Positions 47,910 through 62,017 of a stretch of 64,000 bases of DNA are shown piece by piece. Source of the stretch: Monosporascus cannonballus (Eukaryota > Ascomycota > Sordariomycetes > Xylariales); the NCBI GenBank assembly GCA_004154925.1, contig QJNS01000138.1, forward strand, positions 6,943 through 70,942, in the 5' to 3' direction. Numbering within the stretch: the first letter of the stretch is position 1; the number at the start of each line of letters is the position of its first letter. A program made the translations under genes and the position numbers. The notes below the pieces were generated by a model, which was not told the DNA's origin, made no database searches, and saw only the letters and a list, made by a program, of their open reading frames with translations.

Positions 47910-50035
47910 ATTTTTTTTTATTTTTACCAAGGAAAATAACGTAATAATTACTAGAAATAAAGTTTGCCGATTACAAAACGAATCTAAGTTACTAGTCGAA
48001 AAAATCGCCGATCGGAACCTAACAGACGAACGATCGATTACGGTACGAGAATAAGCGAGAAAGCTTATAATAAAGCCCAAACGGACAAATGATTATAATT
48101 CTCGAAATCCCGAATTATCTTATATATATAGTAAAAATGCGTTCTAATAGCCGTTAATTAAACGGTCGGAAAACGGACGTAATATAACGATTAGGTCTCG
48201 AAATTGAAAATAAAGAAAGATTAAACCCTTTAATAATAACCAGATTTTGGAAATTATTCGTTAATAAAACGAATAACATTTAAAGTTATTCTGATAACTG
48301 ACCGAATAATAAGTAATAATATAAGTTAAAAAAGTAAAACTTTATAAGTTAATTACGATATCGTGGTAAAAGCCTCAGGGCAATAAACGAATACCGCGTT
48401 GTAATTATCTGAAACTTTTCGAACGTACGTCGACTAAAAAACGAAAATTAAATAAAAGCTATTACGAAAACTTAGGCCGAAAAAACAGGGCGAAATATCT
48501 TTATTTACATTTAATAGGCTATGAGCCATATAGACGTTTTTATTACGAATGTTTAACGATTATACCGTGTTATATTTCATTATTTTAATTACGAAAAAAT
48601 TGAAAATAAAAGACTTATAGATTATTATTTGAAAACATTATCTATATTTTAATTTTTTCGATAAGAAATATAAGAAATAATTTATAGAATTACGATAATA
48701 ATTGAATTAATTGCGGTTAGATTTTTACGTTAAACAAAGATTTTTAGTTTAAAAATAGAATTTATAGACGTTCTTAATCCGGAAAATAATCGAAGTAATA
48801 CATATTTTACTTTTAATTATTTTTATAAATTAATACTACGGTTACGAAATATTTTATTACGAAAAAACATTAAGCTAAAACGATTTAATAACGTAATAAA
48901 TAAGGTAAAACGCTACCAGAACGCCTGGAAAAAGACAAAGAAAAATCGATTATCTTTCGCCAAAGATATTAATAAAGATAAACGATTTTATTTTAACGTT
49001 TTCGAGAAAAAAAAATCCCAAAAGCAAATTAAAGACGCCGCGTAAAAGCAATAAGGATTACGGACGTTTTTATATTCGGAAAGCAAATAATTACCGATTT
49101 AATTCCGATCGGAATAAATCCGTACGATTTAATACTCTTAATTTTCATAAAAGCCCATTTAAATATTATAATTATAGGAAGCCAGGTTATAAAAACGTAA
49201 ATTACAAAACTAAAAGAAATACGAAAACTTTGTTATTCCGGCTATACGAAAACCAACCTCCAAAAGCCATATAGAACGTTATAATATATAACGATAAATT
49301 AGACCGGTTCCTAAATATAAATCCAAAACAAAAGCCGGAATAAGCGTATACATTTAATCTCTTTCGGCTAATAACTGCAGGACTGTCGGAACAAAAATGT
49401 CTTTTAAAAAAGATATTTATCAGAAGAAATACAGAGGATATAGTAATATAAATAAATATAAATACCGGAATATAAATAAATATTATAAGCAAAAAGTTAG
49501 CGAAAAAGCTTAATTTCCAACCAATCTCCGTAAATATTCCAGGCCTTATAGGCGCCAACGACGTATATATCAAATATTATAAAGCCTAAAAGATTTCCGC
49601 AAATATAACAAATAATAATAAAAACGAACGAAAATTTGAGCAAAGTTATTTTGTCATACACCATAATTAAAAAATGTTTAATATTTTATTATCTAAACCC
49701 GGAATAAATAAATTAAAAATTCTGCTAAATATATTTATATATTAATAATTATACGGATTATTACAAAAGGTCGATGAATAAAATATCGTAAATATAACGT
49801 TTTCCGATAAGCAGATTTATACTGTTAACTTAATAAGCCTAGATGAAAAACTAAATATCCCGGAATTCGGAAAACAGCAAAAACAAGGGATAATTAACCT
49901 TCTTATATACCTAAAGAATTTCCGATAAATATATTCCAAAAAAACAACGAAAAAATACCTTGATTATTAAAAGCAAAATATACAATAAACCTACTGCCAG
50001 AGAAAACGCCTCTATTCGGCGCAATTTACCCTATC

Positions 50036-50270
50036 TTGGAGGCCCAAAAAAAGGTACTCGAAAAATACATCCGAAAAAACCTAAAGGCAGGCCGGATACG
50101 TTATTCGAAAGCGGACGTAAGGGTACTAGTATTATTTGTGCCTAAAAAGGACGGCAATCTCCGACTGTACGTTGACTACAAAGGGCTAAATCGGATAACG
50201 ATAAAAAGCCGATACCTCTTACCCTTAATCTCAAAAGTAGTAGATCGTCTAAGGTTAACCAAGGTATTTT
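50036..50270 (+). pseudogene. Reverse transcriptase of E, first part, open up to the D insertion
   Basis: The frame reads VLEKYIRKNLKAGRIRYSKA, LFVPKKDGNLRLYVDYKGLN, RITIKSRYLLPLISKVVDRL and ends VFLL at the D LTR. These are RT blocks 1-2 of gypsy elements in proper order. This is one of the best preserved coding stretches of the block. The next RT residues are found on the other side of D at 57,183. Confidence 0.88.
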
Positions 50271-50658
50271 TGTTACGACCTAACAGGCTTCGGTCTCAGG
50301 AAAGGATCAACGAGGATAATACGAACCACCTTTCGGGTTACGTAATAGGTACTTAGCAAAGATTTGCTAAATACGACTAATCAGCATTAAGCAATTACTT
50401 AGCAAAACTTCGCTAGATACAATTAAACATAATTAAACAAAAATAAGCCGTAATACCAAAAATCAATATATATACGCTTATTATTCCCATAATTAAAATA
50501 ACTTTAGCTTATAATATAATATCGTTACTTAAGACATCCTGGGAATTATGAGATATAATACGATTACTATATTTATTGCTTGGATTCCCACGATACTTTT
50601 ACCAATATAAATCCGTACAACTAAGGTTTAATAATTGGTTAAATCCTAAGCCGTTATA
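50271..50658 (+). repeat. 5' LTR of D
   Basis: It starts TGTTACGACCTAACAGG and ends CCTAAGCCGTTATA. It includes repeated TTAGCAAA..TTCGCTA-type motifs (50,350-50,415). The first 110 bases keep near-normal GC. It shows the uninterrupted site (GGAATTATGAGATATAATAC, 50,540) where B entered the LTR of C. Confidence 0.92.
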
Positions 50659-53600
50659 CGTTGCAAGTTTTCGTTTAGCAGTACCGTTAAACTCTGAGCA
50701 ATATCGCCGACATTATGTTTACCAGCAGATAATTCGAACAGCCCATTTACCAGATCCCTGATTACCCGGGCACTAAAATAGAATCCGAAAAGGAAAAGGA
50801 AAAGCCTTGCCTTTTTCGCAAAGAAGTTCTTCGACGATTAGATACCATAAACGAATACATTATTTAATTTAAAAAAATAATAATAATTTAACCACGACAC
50901 TTTAAACCGTTTATGAAAAAATTAAGGAAAAAAAACGCTTTTAAAATTAAGCAATTTTCTTAAATAAATTAAGTTATTTAGCTAAAATTTACCAAAAAAT
51001 TAAATATAATTTTTAAATTTTTTAACCAGAAATTTTCGACAAAAGTTTAACTAAATTATAATTGTTTTTAACATAATACCGAATATGCCTTAAGTATTTT
51101 TCTATTCAATTCATTACGTTTATTATGCGAATAAAATTTGCAATTGGACGGTTTACCGAAAATACGGCTATTTAGTTTAAGTCTATTATAAGAAAATATA
51201 TTATTTTATTAATGGAAAAGCGAAACCCAAAAATAATGCATATTTATGACGATTACAAATAATTCGAATAAATATTAACGAGAATTTTCGCAATAATAAA
51301 CGAAAAAATAAAAACCGAAATACAAATTTAATAATTATAACAAAAACGATCAATATTTAATTACGGCAGTACGTTAATTTAATTAGGCGTTAAATTAAAC
51401 TAAAAACAAAAAATATTATTGGCAAAATTTTTCGACGAACTAAAAAAAATATAAAAGCAATTTTTCACATTCGATCGGCCCTATTGTTTGTCGAATTATA
51501 TTGTTATGGCAGTTAAAATTAACGATCGATAATACGTATATCGTATTGAAAATATAAAAAGAAAAAATAGTAATAAATTCCGATATATAACTAATATTAA
51601 TACTTTTTAACGTAATAATACTTTTTATAATATAAAACCAGAAATTATAAAATTAGGAGCTATTTATAGGACAACCTAAAGCTAGATTAAAAATTATAAT
51701 TGTAATAAAATAGGATTTAAGGTAACATAATATAAAGCATTTAAACAGCCCTGTTAAAATGATTAAAAACGTGTATTTAGGAAATAATTTAAAACAAATC
51801 AAAAAAACGAAAATAAATTTATTAACATAATTTAATCTAAATATATACCAGGTTTCTTATGGCGAAAAATCCAATAAGGAATACGAAAAGCCAGGAAGCT
51901 GGTTTAGCAAATATTACAAGCTAAATAAAAAGCATTATAAAGATAATTATACAACTATTAAAACTAGATAAAAAGAATTTATCTCGGAACCCTTTATTAA
52001 TATGGCAAAATATATACTATATATTGTCGATAACGAAAATATCCCGATTATAAAAAAAGGAAATAATATATTTACAAACGGATTACCCGCATATATTATA
52101 AAGAATTCGATTTCCTAAACCGTACCGGGAATAATAAAAACAATAAATAATGTTATTAATATTTTCGATCCATAACCTTAAACGATATTTAATAATTGGC
52201 CGAAACAAAAGATCGGCTCGAAAAAAAGCAATATTCGTAAAAAAAACTTTTTTGTTATTTTTAATAGTATAATTACTAAACGAAAAAAAGTAAATTTAGT
52301 GTATAAAAAAAAGATATTACCAGAAAATTATTATAGATGTTTATTTTCAGTTAGCATTTATGATAGAATTTTACGAAAAAGAAATTATTAAGAAAAAAAT
52401 ACGTTAATTTATAAATAAGCTTTAAAACGATAATTAGAATACCGCATAATAGGATATAATTGCAAACATAAAAAAATAATTTATTCGCTAAAAGAAAGCT
52501 ATAATAAAACCAAAAGTAATTAATACGATTCGAAAAAATAATACGACGGTAATACTGATAAATATAACAGTTTAACGCGTTAAATAAAAAACATAAATAA
52601 AGTTCGATAAATTCGAAAAAGAATTAAAAAAAAGATTATTTGTAAAAAAGCGGTAAAATAACGAAACTTAAAAGAATTAAAAGGACTTTTTAAAAAGGGG
52701 TTTAAATGTAACGGTAAAAGCCGTTAATAATTTTATCACTTTAAATATACAAATCGGAATGCATCAATATATCGTAATAATAAATTACGGAGTTTTAGGC
52801 AAGAATTATATTATATTAAGTATGGTAATTAAACTTAAGTTGCTATAAAAATATAAGTTAAATCTTTATATAATAACGAATACTGAAGGTTAAGTATTCG
52901 CTTACGATAACGGAAATATTATATGCAAAATTAATTATTTCGAGATTTTTATTCAAAAACGATATTAAATAATTAATTTCGATATCGTTTTATTTAGAAA
53001 TTACGATATACCTTTAGGATTAATATGAATATATTAATATAAAAATTTAATTAATGGAAAAACTGGCTAAGTAAATTTTATTTTATTCATTATTAATAAA
53101 CCAAAAAAAATTAAAAATTTAATATTTAATCAATAATAATAACGAATATTAGCATAAAAATACGATAAAAACATTATTACCTAAAAGAATAAAATATAAG
53201 AAAAAAAAGGGGCATCAAAAAGAAATATGACGTATCGTTGATAATATTAGAACGAAATTAAAGTAACTAAATAACGATTTAAAACAATAGCCCTAAAAGT
53301 TAAAAAAAATCTAATTAATATGCTATTATAGTATCATAGATATAAATAGCTTTTCAGAAAAAAGTTCGATACGAAATTATTAGAACATAACGAATATGAT
53401 TATAAGATAATCCTAAAAAAAGAATTTTCGACGAAGCTTTATCTTATTTATAACTTTAGCAAAAACGAACTACGTATTTTTAGAAAATACCTGGAAGATC
53501 GGTTATAAAAAGAATAAATTTAATTTTCGAAATTATTAATAGGATACTTTATGTTTTTCGTATCGAAAAAAACGAAAAATTACGATTTGTAATTACTTAT

Positions 53601-56600
53601 CGATAACTAAACAATATTGTTATTAAAAACCGAATTTTATTACACCTGATTACGGAAATAAAAAACTAACTTTACGGAACTAAATAGTTTGATATATTTA
53701 ATTTTACAACTAAATATAACCTTATTAAAATTAAAAAAGAATACGAATAAAAAAAAAGCTTTTAAAACGAAATATAAACTATTTAAGTATTTGATTATAC
53801 TAATAGGACTTATAAATATATTAGCAATTTTTTAACGGATAATAAACCATATATTACGAAAATACCCCGATATTTTTGTCGTCTATTATTTCGACAATAT
53901 TTTTATTTTTTTAAAAATAAAAAAAATATATAGAAGATACGTTTATAAAATTGTTCAAAGTTTATAGGACGCAAGGTTATTTATTAACGTAAAAAATATT
54001 AATTCTATAAATAGGAAGTGGAATATTTAGGACATATTATTATCCTAGGACATATTAGGATAAACCCCAAGAAAATCGCTGTAACTACGAAATAGCAAAT
54101 GCCAATAATCGTTAAGAAAATATAGGTATTCTTTAAATTCGCTAATTACTATAGGCAGTTTATTCGAAACTTTAATAAAATAAGTATACCTTTAACGAAT
54201 CTCATAAAAGAAAGTTTAAATAGACGTCCGAAACGGAAAAGGTATTTCAAAATATTAAGGATGCAATTATTAACGAGCCAGTATTAATTATGTACGATCC
54301 AAATTATTCTGTTAAATCAAAAACCGATATTTCGGATTACGTATTAAGCACAGTAATCGGATAACAAAATACTTAAGGCAAATTATACCTTATTATATTC
54401 TTTTTATATAAGTTAAAAGGAACTAAACTTAATTACGGTATTTTAAATAAGGAATTTATGGCTATTATTATAGTATTTCGAGACTTTAAGCATTTCCTAA
54501 AGGAAAACTTGTATTAGGTTAAGGTTTATACGAATTATCAAAATTTTATTCGATTTATTACGACTAGAAAACTTATAGGACAATAACTTTATTATGTGAA
54601 AAATATTGGCGAACTTCGACTTCGTTATTATTTATAAGAAAAGCTCAAAAAATAACAAAGTAAATGCCCTGAATAAACGGCCAAACTTCGAAAAGAAATT
54701 AGTTAAAGTTAATTATATAATTTTCGATATTACTATAAAGATATATTTACGTCCGCAATAGATTACGATAATTCGAGCAGTACTTTTCAATATATACTAA
54801 AAACTTCAATAATATAACGACGGTTTCCTAGAATACCAAAAAACGGATAAGATACAAATTTCAAAAAAATATTAGAAAAGTTTAATACGAAAAATATACG
54901 AATATTAGTTATACGGATATCCAGGGATTTATAAAACCTTAAAACGGTTTTAACGTATATATTCTTTTCTGAAAATGAAATTAACGGTATAGAAAATTAT
55001 ACGATAATACGATATTTTCGTCAAAACGAAAACATAACGATATAAGCTATACGGAAAATTACAGCTATTATTAGTTGCAAACCGATTATAATATGTAATT
55101 ATATTCGACTTTATTACTAAATTTCCTATGTCAAGAAATCTAACAATAGAAATATATTACGATAGCATTTTCGTAATTATCGATTAATTTATAAAGGTTT
55201 TCTATTTTTTACCATATTTTAAGGATATAAATATCAAATAGATAATATATATTTTCTTTAGATATACTTTTAATATATACGGATTATTAATGGAAATTAT
55301 TTGAAATAAGAAATCGATATTTATATCTAACTTTTAACAAGATCTCATAATATAAAATTAATTTAAATGATAAATTATTTAATATATTTAGACGGTAAAG
55401 AAATAAATAAAGAAAACGAATAAAACAAAATTTGAAAAAGAATTTACGATATTATATTAATTACGAAGGAATAATTAAGTTAAAAAGTTATTAAGTGCGT
55501 AATTAACTTATAATACCAGTTATTATAAAAATATCAAAATAATACTAGAAAACGTAAATTTTGATTTTATATTAAAATTTACAAAAAGGTACGTCATAAT
55601 GGTTTAATTAATATTAAAATAATTTTGATATCAAAATAATTATAATAATTATATTAAGAAATAAAAACAAAGTTGGAATTCGTACGGAATTAAATAAGCA
55701 AATATTATAATTAAAAAAGGTTAAAAAATTAACTTTCTAAAAAGAGAAAATAATTTTCTGTATTACCAAAAATATTTAAACGAAACGACCTAATAAAAAA
55801 TTCTATTTTATATATATCGGTTTATACAAAATTATTAAGAAAATCTTAAAAACTAATTACTAATTGGAATTTCTACCAAAAATCAAATTCTATTTAATTT
55901 TTTACGTTTTTTTATTTAAATTAACAACTGATATAATCAAAATATATACGGCATAGGACGATATGGAAATAGAAAATAAGTAAGCATACGAAATGGAAAA
56001 GATTTTCGATATACGAAAATAAAATTTTTTTACTTAGTACCTAATTAAGTGGAAAAAATATTCTGGTTTTGAAAACATCTAGAAACCAGGTAAAAATCTT
56101 ATTAGCGCCTAACGCCTATTAAAGAATTTTTATTAGCAGCGACGGAATTACCAGAAATAATCGCATCCCAATTAATATTGTCGACGGACCAATCGGTATT
56201 ACCGATACTAGATTATTTCATAAGACTAGCAAAAGGAACCAAAACAGCTCTAAAAGCCTTGGCGATGGCCTGCTTTTAACGTTTTTACTTTTCCAGTTCC
56301 TCGAGCGAATATAATTTTTGTTATACAATTTTTATGTCTTTCGAAAGTAAAAAAACTTTGTGTTTCCGAAAATGGATTAAACGCGCGATGGCCTTATTTA
56401 TCTCCTGCTGATAACGTTTTTACAATTCCAAAAAACGTTTTTTATAAGAACCTCTTTTCGTTCTAGGCGTTAATTCTTAATACGAATATTTTCCAAAAAG
56501 GAAAAAAAAAATTAATTTTATTATAAGAATATTTACGTTTAATATAAGCTTTATATTTTAAATCATTTTCTTTTATTTTGTATTTTTAACTCTTAAAGAA

Positions 56601-56789
56601 ATATAAAAAGCACGGCATAATTTTAAAACTGAAATTGTTAAAAATAAAAAGTAAGTTTTGTCGATAAATGGTAAAAAAAAAAAACCTAATGACAACTTTT
56701 AATAATACGACCCGATATCTTAAAAACCCGGTAATATTTATCAGAAAGAATAAGATCTTAAAAATAAGATTTAAGGAAAAGGGAAATCG

Positions 56790-57177
56790 TATTACGACTT
56801 AATAAGTTCCGGCCTTAAGAAACAGTTAACGAAGATAATACGGATTGCTTTTCTGATTACGTAATAGGTACTTAGCAAAAATCTGCTAAATACGATTAAT
56901 CAGCATTAAGCAATTGTTTAGTAAAAGTTCGCTAAGTATAACTAAGCACAATTAAACAGAAATAAACCGTAATACTAAGAATTAATATGTACATGTTTAT
57001 TATTTTCATAATTTAAATAACTTTAATTTGTAATATAATATCGAAATTTAAGGTACCTTTAGAATTACCAGACGTAATACGATTACTGTATTTATTGTTC
57101 AGATTTCCACGATATTTCTGCTAATATAAATCCGTACGACTAAGATTTAATAGTTGGTTAAACTCTAAGGCGTCACA
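56790..57177 (+). repeat. 3' LTR of D
   Basis: It starts TATTACGACTTAATAAG and ends AGGCGTCACA, the same length as the 5' LTR. The differences are almost all transitions, with more T/A on this side. Confidence 0.92.
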
Positions 57178-57182
57178 ATTTT

Positions 57183-57420
57183 CGAAAATTGGTTTTAAAA
57201 ATGCTTACTACCGTATCAGAATTAAAAAGGGCGACTAGTAAAAAATCGCTTTCCGAACGCGGTACGGACAATTTAAATATACGGTTATATAATTTGGCTT
57301 TATTAACGTGTTAGTTACGTTTCAAGGTTATATATATAATGTATTAACTGGATTATTTAACTACATTTACGTAATATATCTAGATAATATAATTATTTAT
57401 TCGGATAATGAAAAAAGATA
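57183..57420 (+). pseudogene. Reverse transcriptase of E, second part after D
   Basis: After the target duplication, plus frames read KIGFKNAYYRIRIKKGD (57,185-57,235), FRTRYGQFKYTVI, FGFINVLVTFQGYIYN (from about 57,292) and VIYLDNIIIYSDNEKRY (from about 57,370). The last is the catalytic box with its second Asp changed to Asn. Stops replace Trp codons after KKGD and before FGF. It continues exactly where 50,270 stopped. Confidence 0.85.
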
Positions 57421-59179
57421 TACGAAATATTTCTAACTGGTTTACGAACGGCTGTTACAGTATTAATTATTTGCCAAAATATCCAAATACGAATTTTTCA
57501 AAAAGAATAAAGTTTTTAAAATTTATAATTAATATTAATGGTTTGGAAATAAACCACCAGCGAGTCGATATTATCGAAATATATCCAAAATTAAAATTAA
57601 TTTATAATATTTAAGTATTTTTGAGATTTGCGAATTTTTATTAGACATTTATCTCTTATTACTTGCATATTACCAAAATTTTTATTAAGCTTTTAAAAAA
57701 GGCGTAAGGCAAAGGTAAAACAGCAAAATTTCGATAACCCGAAAAAGGTAAAAGGGTATTCCAAAACTTAAAAAATATTTTTTTAATCGGCGATTATTTT
57801 CTAATATTAAGATAACGCCCAAGAATACCAGGATTAAAATAAACGCCTCGGTAAAAGCTATATTAAGGAACTCTTTATAAAAATACGGAAAATATTAACG
57901 CCTAATCGTATACTGGTTACGAAAATTAAATCTAACCGAAAAGCAATATGTTATAAGGCAATAAAAATTATTAACGATTATAAAAAACATGAAATATTAT
58001 CAATAATACTATAAGGGCACGGAAAAGATTCCCTAATATTTATTAATCATATAACGTTAAAGGACATAATAAAGGCGCCGGCGCGTAACCTTAAAGAAAA
58101 GTTGGCCCGATAAGTTTACCGCCTTATCTAATTTGATTTTAAAATCCAATATTAACCGGACGTTATTAACCCGGCGGATAAATTATTTAAACACCCGGAT
58201 TATATATTAAGCGAAATTGCGTAAGGAAATATAATCCTTACGTTATTTAAAAAATTTAGATTTATAAATCACATATCGAAAAAGGTACGAAAAACGGTGG
58301 CAAATATATAACGTAACTTAATATATTATAAAAGGGCAAAGGACCTTATAAAAATAACGCAAAATGTATTTATTGCAAGGTTTTTAAATATATTTTAAAT
58401 AACTGAAAATTAGGTAATTATTATTTACGTAAATAGAAAATAAAATATTTTCGTTATACGATTACAGGAAATTTTCGAAAGAAAAAGAAAAATAAAAACT
58501 TATATATCTGTCTAACTTATTATTTATAAATATTAATATAAATACGAATCATAATAATAATACGATTACCGGTTAAATAATAATAATTGTAAATTACGAG
58601 TATATTATAATTGGATTCCGAAAAATCTAAAAAAAAAACAAAATTAATATTAAGATTATTATTTATAATTAGTAGGTTAAATGTTTTTTAACGAAAAAAC
58701 TGGCTAAAAACAAAACGGTATTACAGCCGAAAATTTCCCGTTAATTATACGATTAAGTTCGAAAGTTACAAATTAAGAATTTAAATATTATAAAGTTAAT
58801 ATAAATAATTAGATGTTAAGCCGGAATAAAAGAAAGATATTTTCTGAACTTAAATAAAATTTTATATTATCGGGATAAATTTGAAATGTCGTAATAAAAC
58901 GTTCAACGGAAATTATTAATTAATTAATATTATAATAATTTAAAAATAAAATATATAAAATATATCTATATATTAAAAGTAATAAACAGAAAGGTGTATT
59001 GGTAAAATATAGCGAATAATATTTAAAAATATATTAAGCAATATCCGAATTATTAGGGCATAATAAAATTACGCTATAAACTATATAAATAATTATAACT
59101 CTTATTATTATTTAAATAATTTTTTCAAAAAATCTTATTAAATTTTATTTCGGGATTTTTTAAAAGCCTAGATTTATAT

Positions 59180-59240
59180 AAGTTAAAATACGACGTAATT
59201 TTGGTAATCGTTAACCGTTTTACGAATTAAAATTATTTAT
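59180..59240 (+). pseudogene. Integrase core remnant of E
   Basis: The plus frame reads KYDVILVIVNRFTN near 59,186-59,227, the conserved integrase block DxILVIVDRFTK around a catalytic Asp, now Asn. Downstream frames are heavily interrupted. Confidence 0.65.
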
Positions 59241-60299
59241 TTTTATGGTTAAAATTTTAACTGTAATCGAATTAGTTTAATTATTATACGATAAGATTAA
59301 ATATAAATTCGGTACGTTAACCGGAATTATTAATAATAAAGATAAATTGTTAACGAATTAATTTTAGGCGGAATTATACAAAAAACGAAAAGTAAAACGG
59401 CAAATATCGACCGTTTATTCTTTATAAACCAATAAATAAACGGAATATATTTATAAGATCTTAAAATATTATTTTTAAAATTATATTAAGAAATATTAAA
59501 TTAATTAAATAATGTTATTACGAAATACGAAATTCGTATATAATAATATGCGAAACGTATTTACCGGCCGTTTTCCGTTCGAAACTTTATATAAATATTA
59601 TTTAAAGATAATAAAGTATTTCTTATAATAATTAAAAGAATAAATATAAAGAATTAAAAAGCGTTTCGAAAAAATTATGGTTATTTATTAAATAATATAC
59701 GAATACTGAAAAGAAATAATAATAACCTAGAAAAGGTATTATAATTAACGTTATACGCCTATGGAATTTCTTTAAAATAATAAATAAATTTATTAATTAA
59801 ATATTTTAAGTTTAAAAATAAAATATTTATACTTATTTATATCCGGGTTATAATTAAAGAATAAATAAGCTTCCAAATATACAAAATAATCTTTTTTATT
59901 AAATACTAATAGATTTATAATATATTTCCAATATTCTTATTAAAACCGTAATATAACCGAAAACCGAGCGATATCTAAATAACGTTACCGGACTTGATAA
60001 AAAACAGAAAAAATAAGTAATAAAACATATTGTCCGTTACCGATATAACCGGAAATAATGTTAATATCTAATTAAATAAAAAAGCTGGCCCGTTAAATAT
60101 AATACGTAAAAACCCCGAAAATATCTCGAATATGCGCTTAAAATATCATAACGTTACGAAAAGAAAATTAAATATGTATATAAAAAATAAAACGATTTAT
60201 AAATTACAAAGTAATAATAACCCGATTCAAAATTAATCCTTTATTAATTATATAAATTATAAAAAGTAATTTTAAATAAATTTTAAATATTAATATTAA

Positions 60300-61440
60300 A
60301 ATATTATTTAATTATATAATTATTTTTAAGTTTTTGGCAAATAATTACGATATCGTATACCGGATAAAAATTTATAGATGATATTAAAAAAAATTAAACC
60401 TTTATTTCGAAAATAACATTTTACGTTTAACAATTAAATGTTATATTAATTAGTCCTTAGTAAACGTATTAAAAATTCATATAAAAATATCAGAAAATAA
60501 TCGGAAAATATTTAACGGCAAAAAAATAATTACGTTTATTAAATTTATTAAGCGTAAAATTCGAAAAAAGTTTAAAAACATTTTACTTCTTACGAAAGAT
60601 AAGGCTTAAATAACCGGAATACAATTTGTTATTAATCGGAAAAAAGGCGCTGTCCTTAAAACGCTGAATATATTTAAATTTAATAATAATTTTACCGAAC
60701 AAAACGGTTTTTTAATTATAATTATTAATAAATATTAGAATTTCGTTAAGGCATTAAAAAACAGGCGGAAAATATTTGTAAATGGGAAATATAATGGCAT
60801 AACGTCTGTCGAAAATCGCCATATTTATAGGGATATCTTAAAACTGCGCCTAATTGGAAATTAATTGTGGAATAATAAGAAAAGAATCGGAATATTTATA
60901 AAAAAACTTAAGTTTATAAACTTATAAAACGGTATTAAAATTAAATTCCCGCAGCTATAACGAATTATCGAAAATCGATTTTCGTTATATTAAGAAAATA
61001 ATGTTTTTTAATAATAACCGTATTAAGGGTAAACTTGGTTTTGCAAAAAATATCGAATTAATGACCAACCGCGTTTACATTAAAATATTCGTATTAAGTA
61101 ATTATAATATAAGCCTTTCCGAATTCGTTAATTAACTTTTAATTATCGATATTAAATTGAAATATTATCTAGACGATATCTTAAAAGACAATCGAAATAT
61201 AAACGGAAATTAAATAATAATATTAATAATATTAAAAATAATTATTTACCGTACGAAATATTTTATAATAATAATTAATTACGATATAATTTAAAACGCC
61301 CGGAATTTAAACGTAAATCGTATAGTAATTAAAATAACACTATATTATGTAACTATAATACGGCTTATTACCGCGCGTAATACAATTAATATTTATTTTA
61401 TCGTCGGCGTCGAAAAGATAATATTTAAAAAGTCTTAATT
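60300..61440 (+). pseudogene. Coding-like remnant beyond integrase in E, function unknown
   Basis: After the integrase region of E about 1.5 kb remain before the 3' LTR, more than most simple gypsy elements have. Plus frames hold protein-like runs, for example ITGIQFVINRKKGAVLKTLN (about 60,612), FVKALKNRRKIFVNGKYNGI (about 60,742) and GFAKNIELMTNRVYIKIFVL (about 61,041, partly in another frame), separated by stops that fit RIP. It could be an additional ORF, a long integrase tail, or non-coding DNA. I recognise no family. Confidence 0.35.
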
Positions 61441-61810
61441 TTTATTCATATTAAAATATCACTTTTTCTGAAACTCCTTACGAAATAGAAATATAGCAAA
61501 CGGAAAAGGCGAAATAAAAATAAAGAAAAACGGGAAATCAAACAAAACGCGTACGTAAAAAAATAAATGTATAGGCGTAAAAGGGAAAAAAAGGTAAATA
61601 AAATAAAATTAAAAAACGGTTTACAATAAAAAACTAAATAAAGCATAATGAATTACGTAATATAATATGCATTAATTATTACGGTAATTACGTATAATAT
61701 AATATAACGATAAATTATTAATAAATTTACGTAATTAAATTTATAAAACGCGTTATATTAAATTAATAATAGTATTTTTAAAAACTAACAGTTTAAAAAA
61801 AGGATATAAT

Positions 61811-62017
61811 TATAAGAATATAACCTTTATACATATAAAGCTAATAGCCGACCAGCCACCAATTAACTACCAACTTATTTATTAATATAAATCCACCATT
61901 TGGCAGCTAGTAAAAAACGCTAGTTGAAAGTAACCTAATACACTTACTTCTTGGAGCCTGCTTTACAACTGGTCGGAGATCACCTTACCCCAGCTCATAG
62001 CTACCTATTATCTTACA
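61811..62017 (+). repeat. 3' LTR of E
   Basis: It starts TATAAGAATATAACC and ends CCTATTATCTTACA, followed by AAAAT. The 3' half (61,920-62,017) is less mutated than in the 5' LTR. Confidence 0.92.

Larger units (their letters stand above)
50271..57177 (+). mobile_element. Element D: complete family A gypsy chromovirus
   Basis: D has 388-bp LTRs at 50,271-50,658 and 56,790-57,177, a target duplication ATTTT at 50,266-50,270 and 57,178-57,182, and a purine tract AAGGAAAAGGGAAA near 56,772. The order on plus is gag (from about 50,770; Lys/Glu-rich), protease (NYGVLGKNYI near 52,783), RT (VYYFDNIFIF near 53,884; second catalytic Asp lost), RNase H, integrase and chromodomain (YEMEKIFDIRK near 55,988, YLIKWKKYSGFENI near 56,036). 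It lies within the RT of E. It is the cleanest reference copy of family A here. Its full length is 6,907 bp. Confidence 0.93.
47703..62017 (+). mobile_element. Element E: 7.4-kb Ty3/gypsy element containing D
   Basis: E has 207-bp LTRs at 47,703-47,909 and 61,811-62,017 and a target duplication AAAAT at 47,698-47,702 and 62,018-62,022. E is inserted in the RT of A', whose sequence joins exactly across it. E itself is split in its RT by D (50,271-57,177). Without D it is about 7.4 kb: gag to about 49,900, RT at 50,036-50,270 and 57,183-57,420, RNase H, integrase (near 59,190), then about 1.5 kb more before the 3' LTR. No chromodomain was seen. Frames are broken by stops, though 50,036-50,356 is still open. 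Confidence 0.92.

Noticed and set aside
49202..49573. 123-codon minus ORF resembling a multi-pass membrane protein
   Set aside because: It is antisense to gag of E, with the same composition effect.
61446..61646. 66-codon minus ORF rich in Phe, Leu and Tyr
   Set aside because: It is the complement of a Lys-rich plus stretch at the end of E; not a credible gene.
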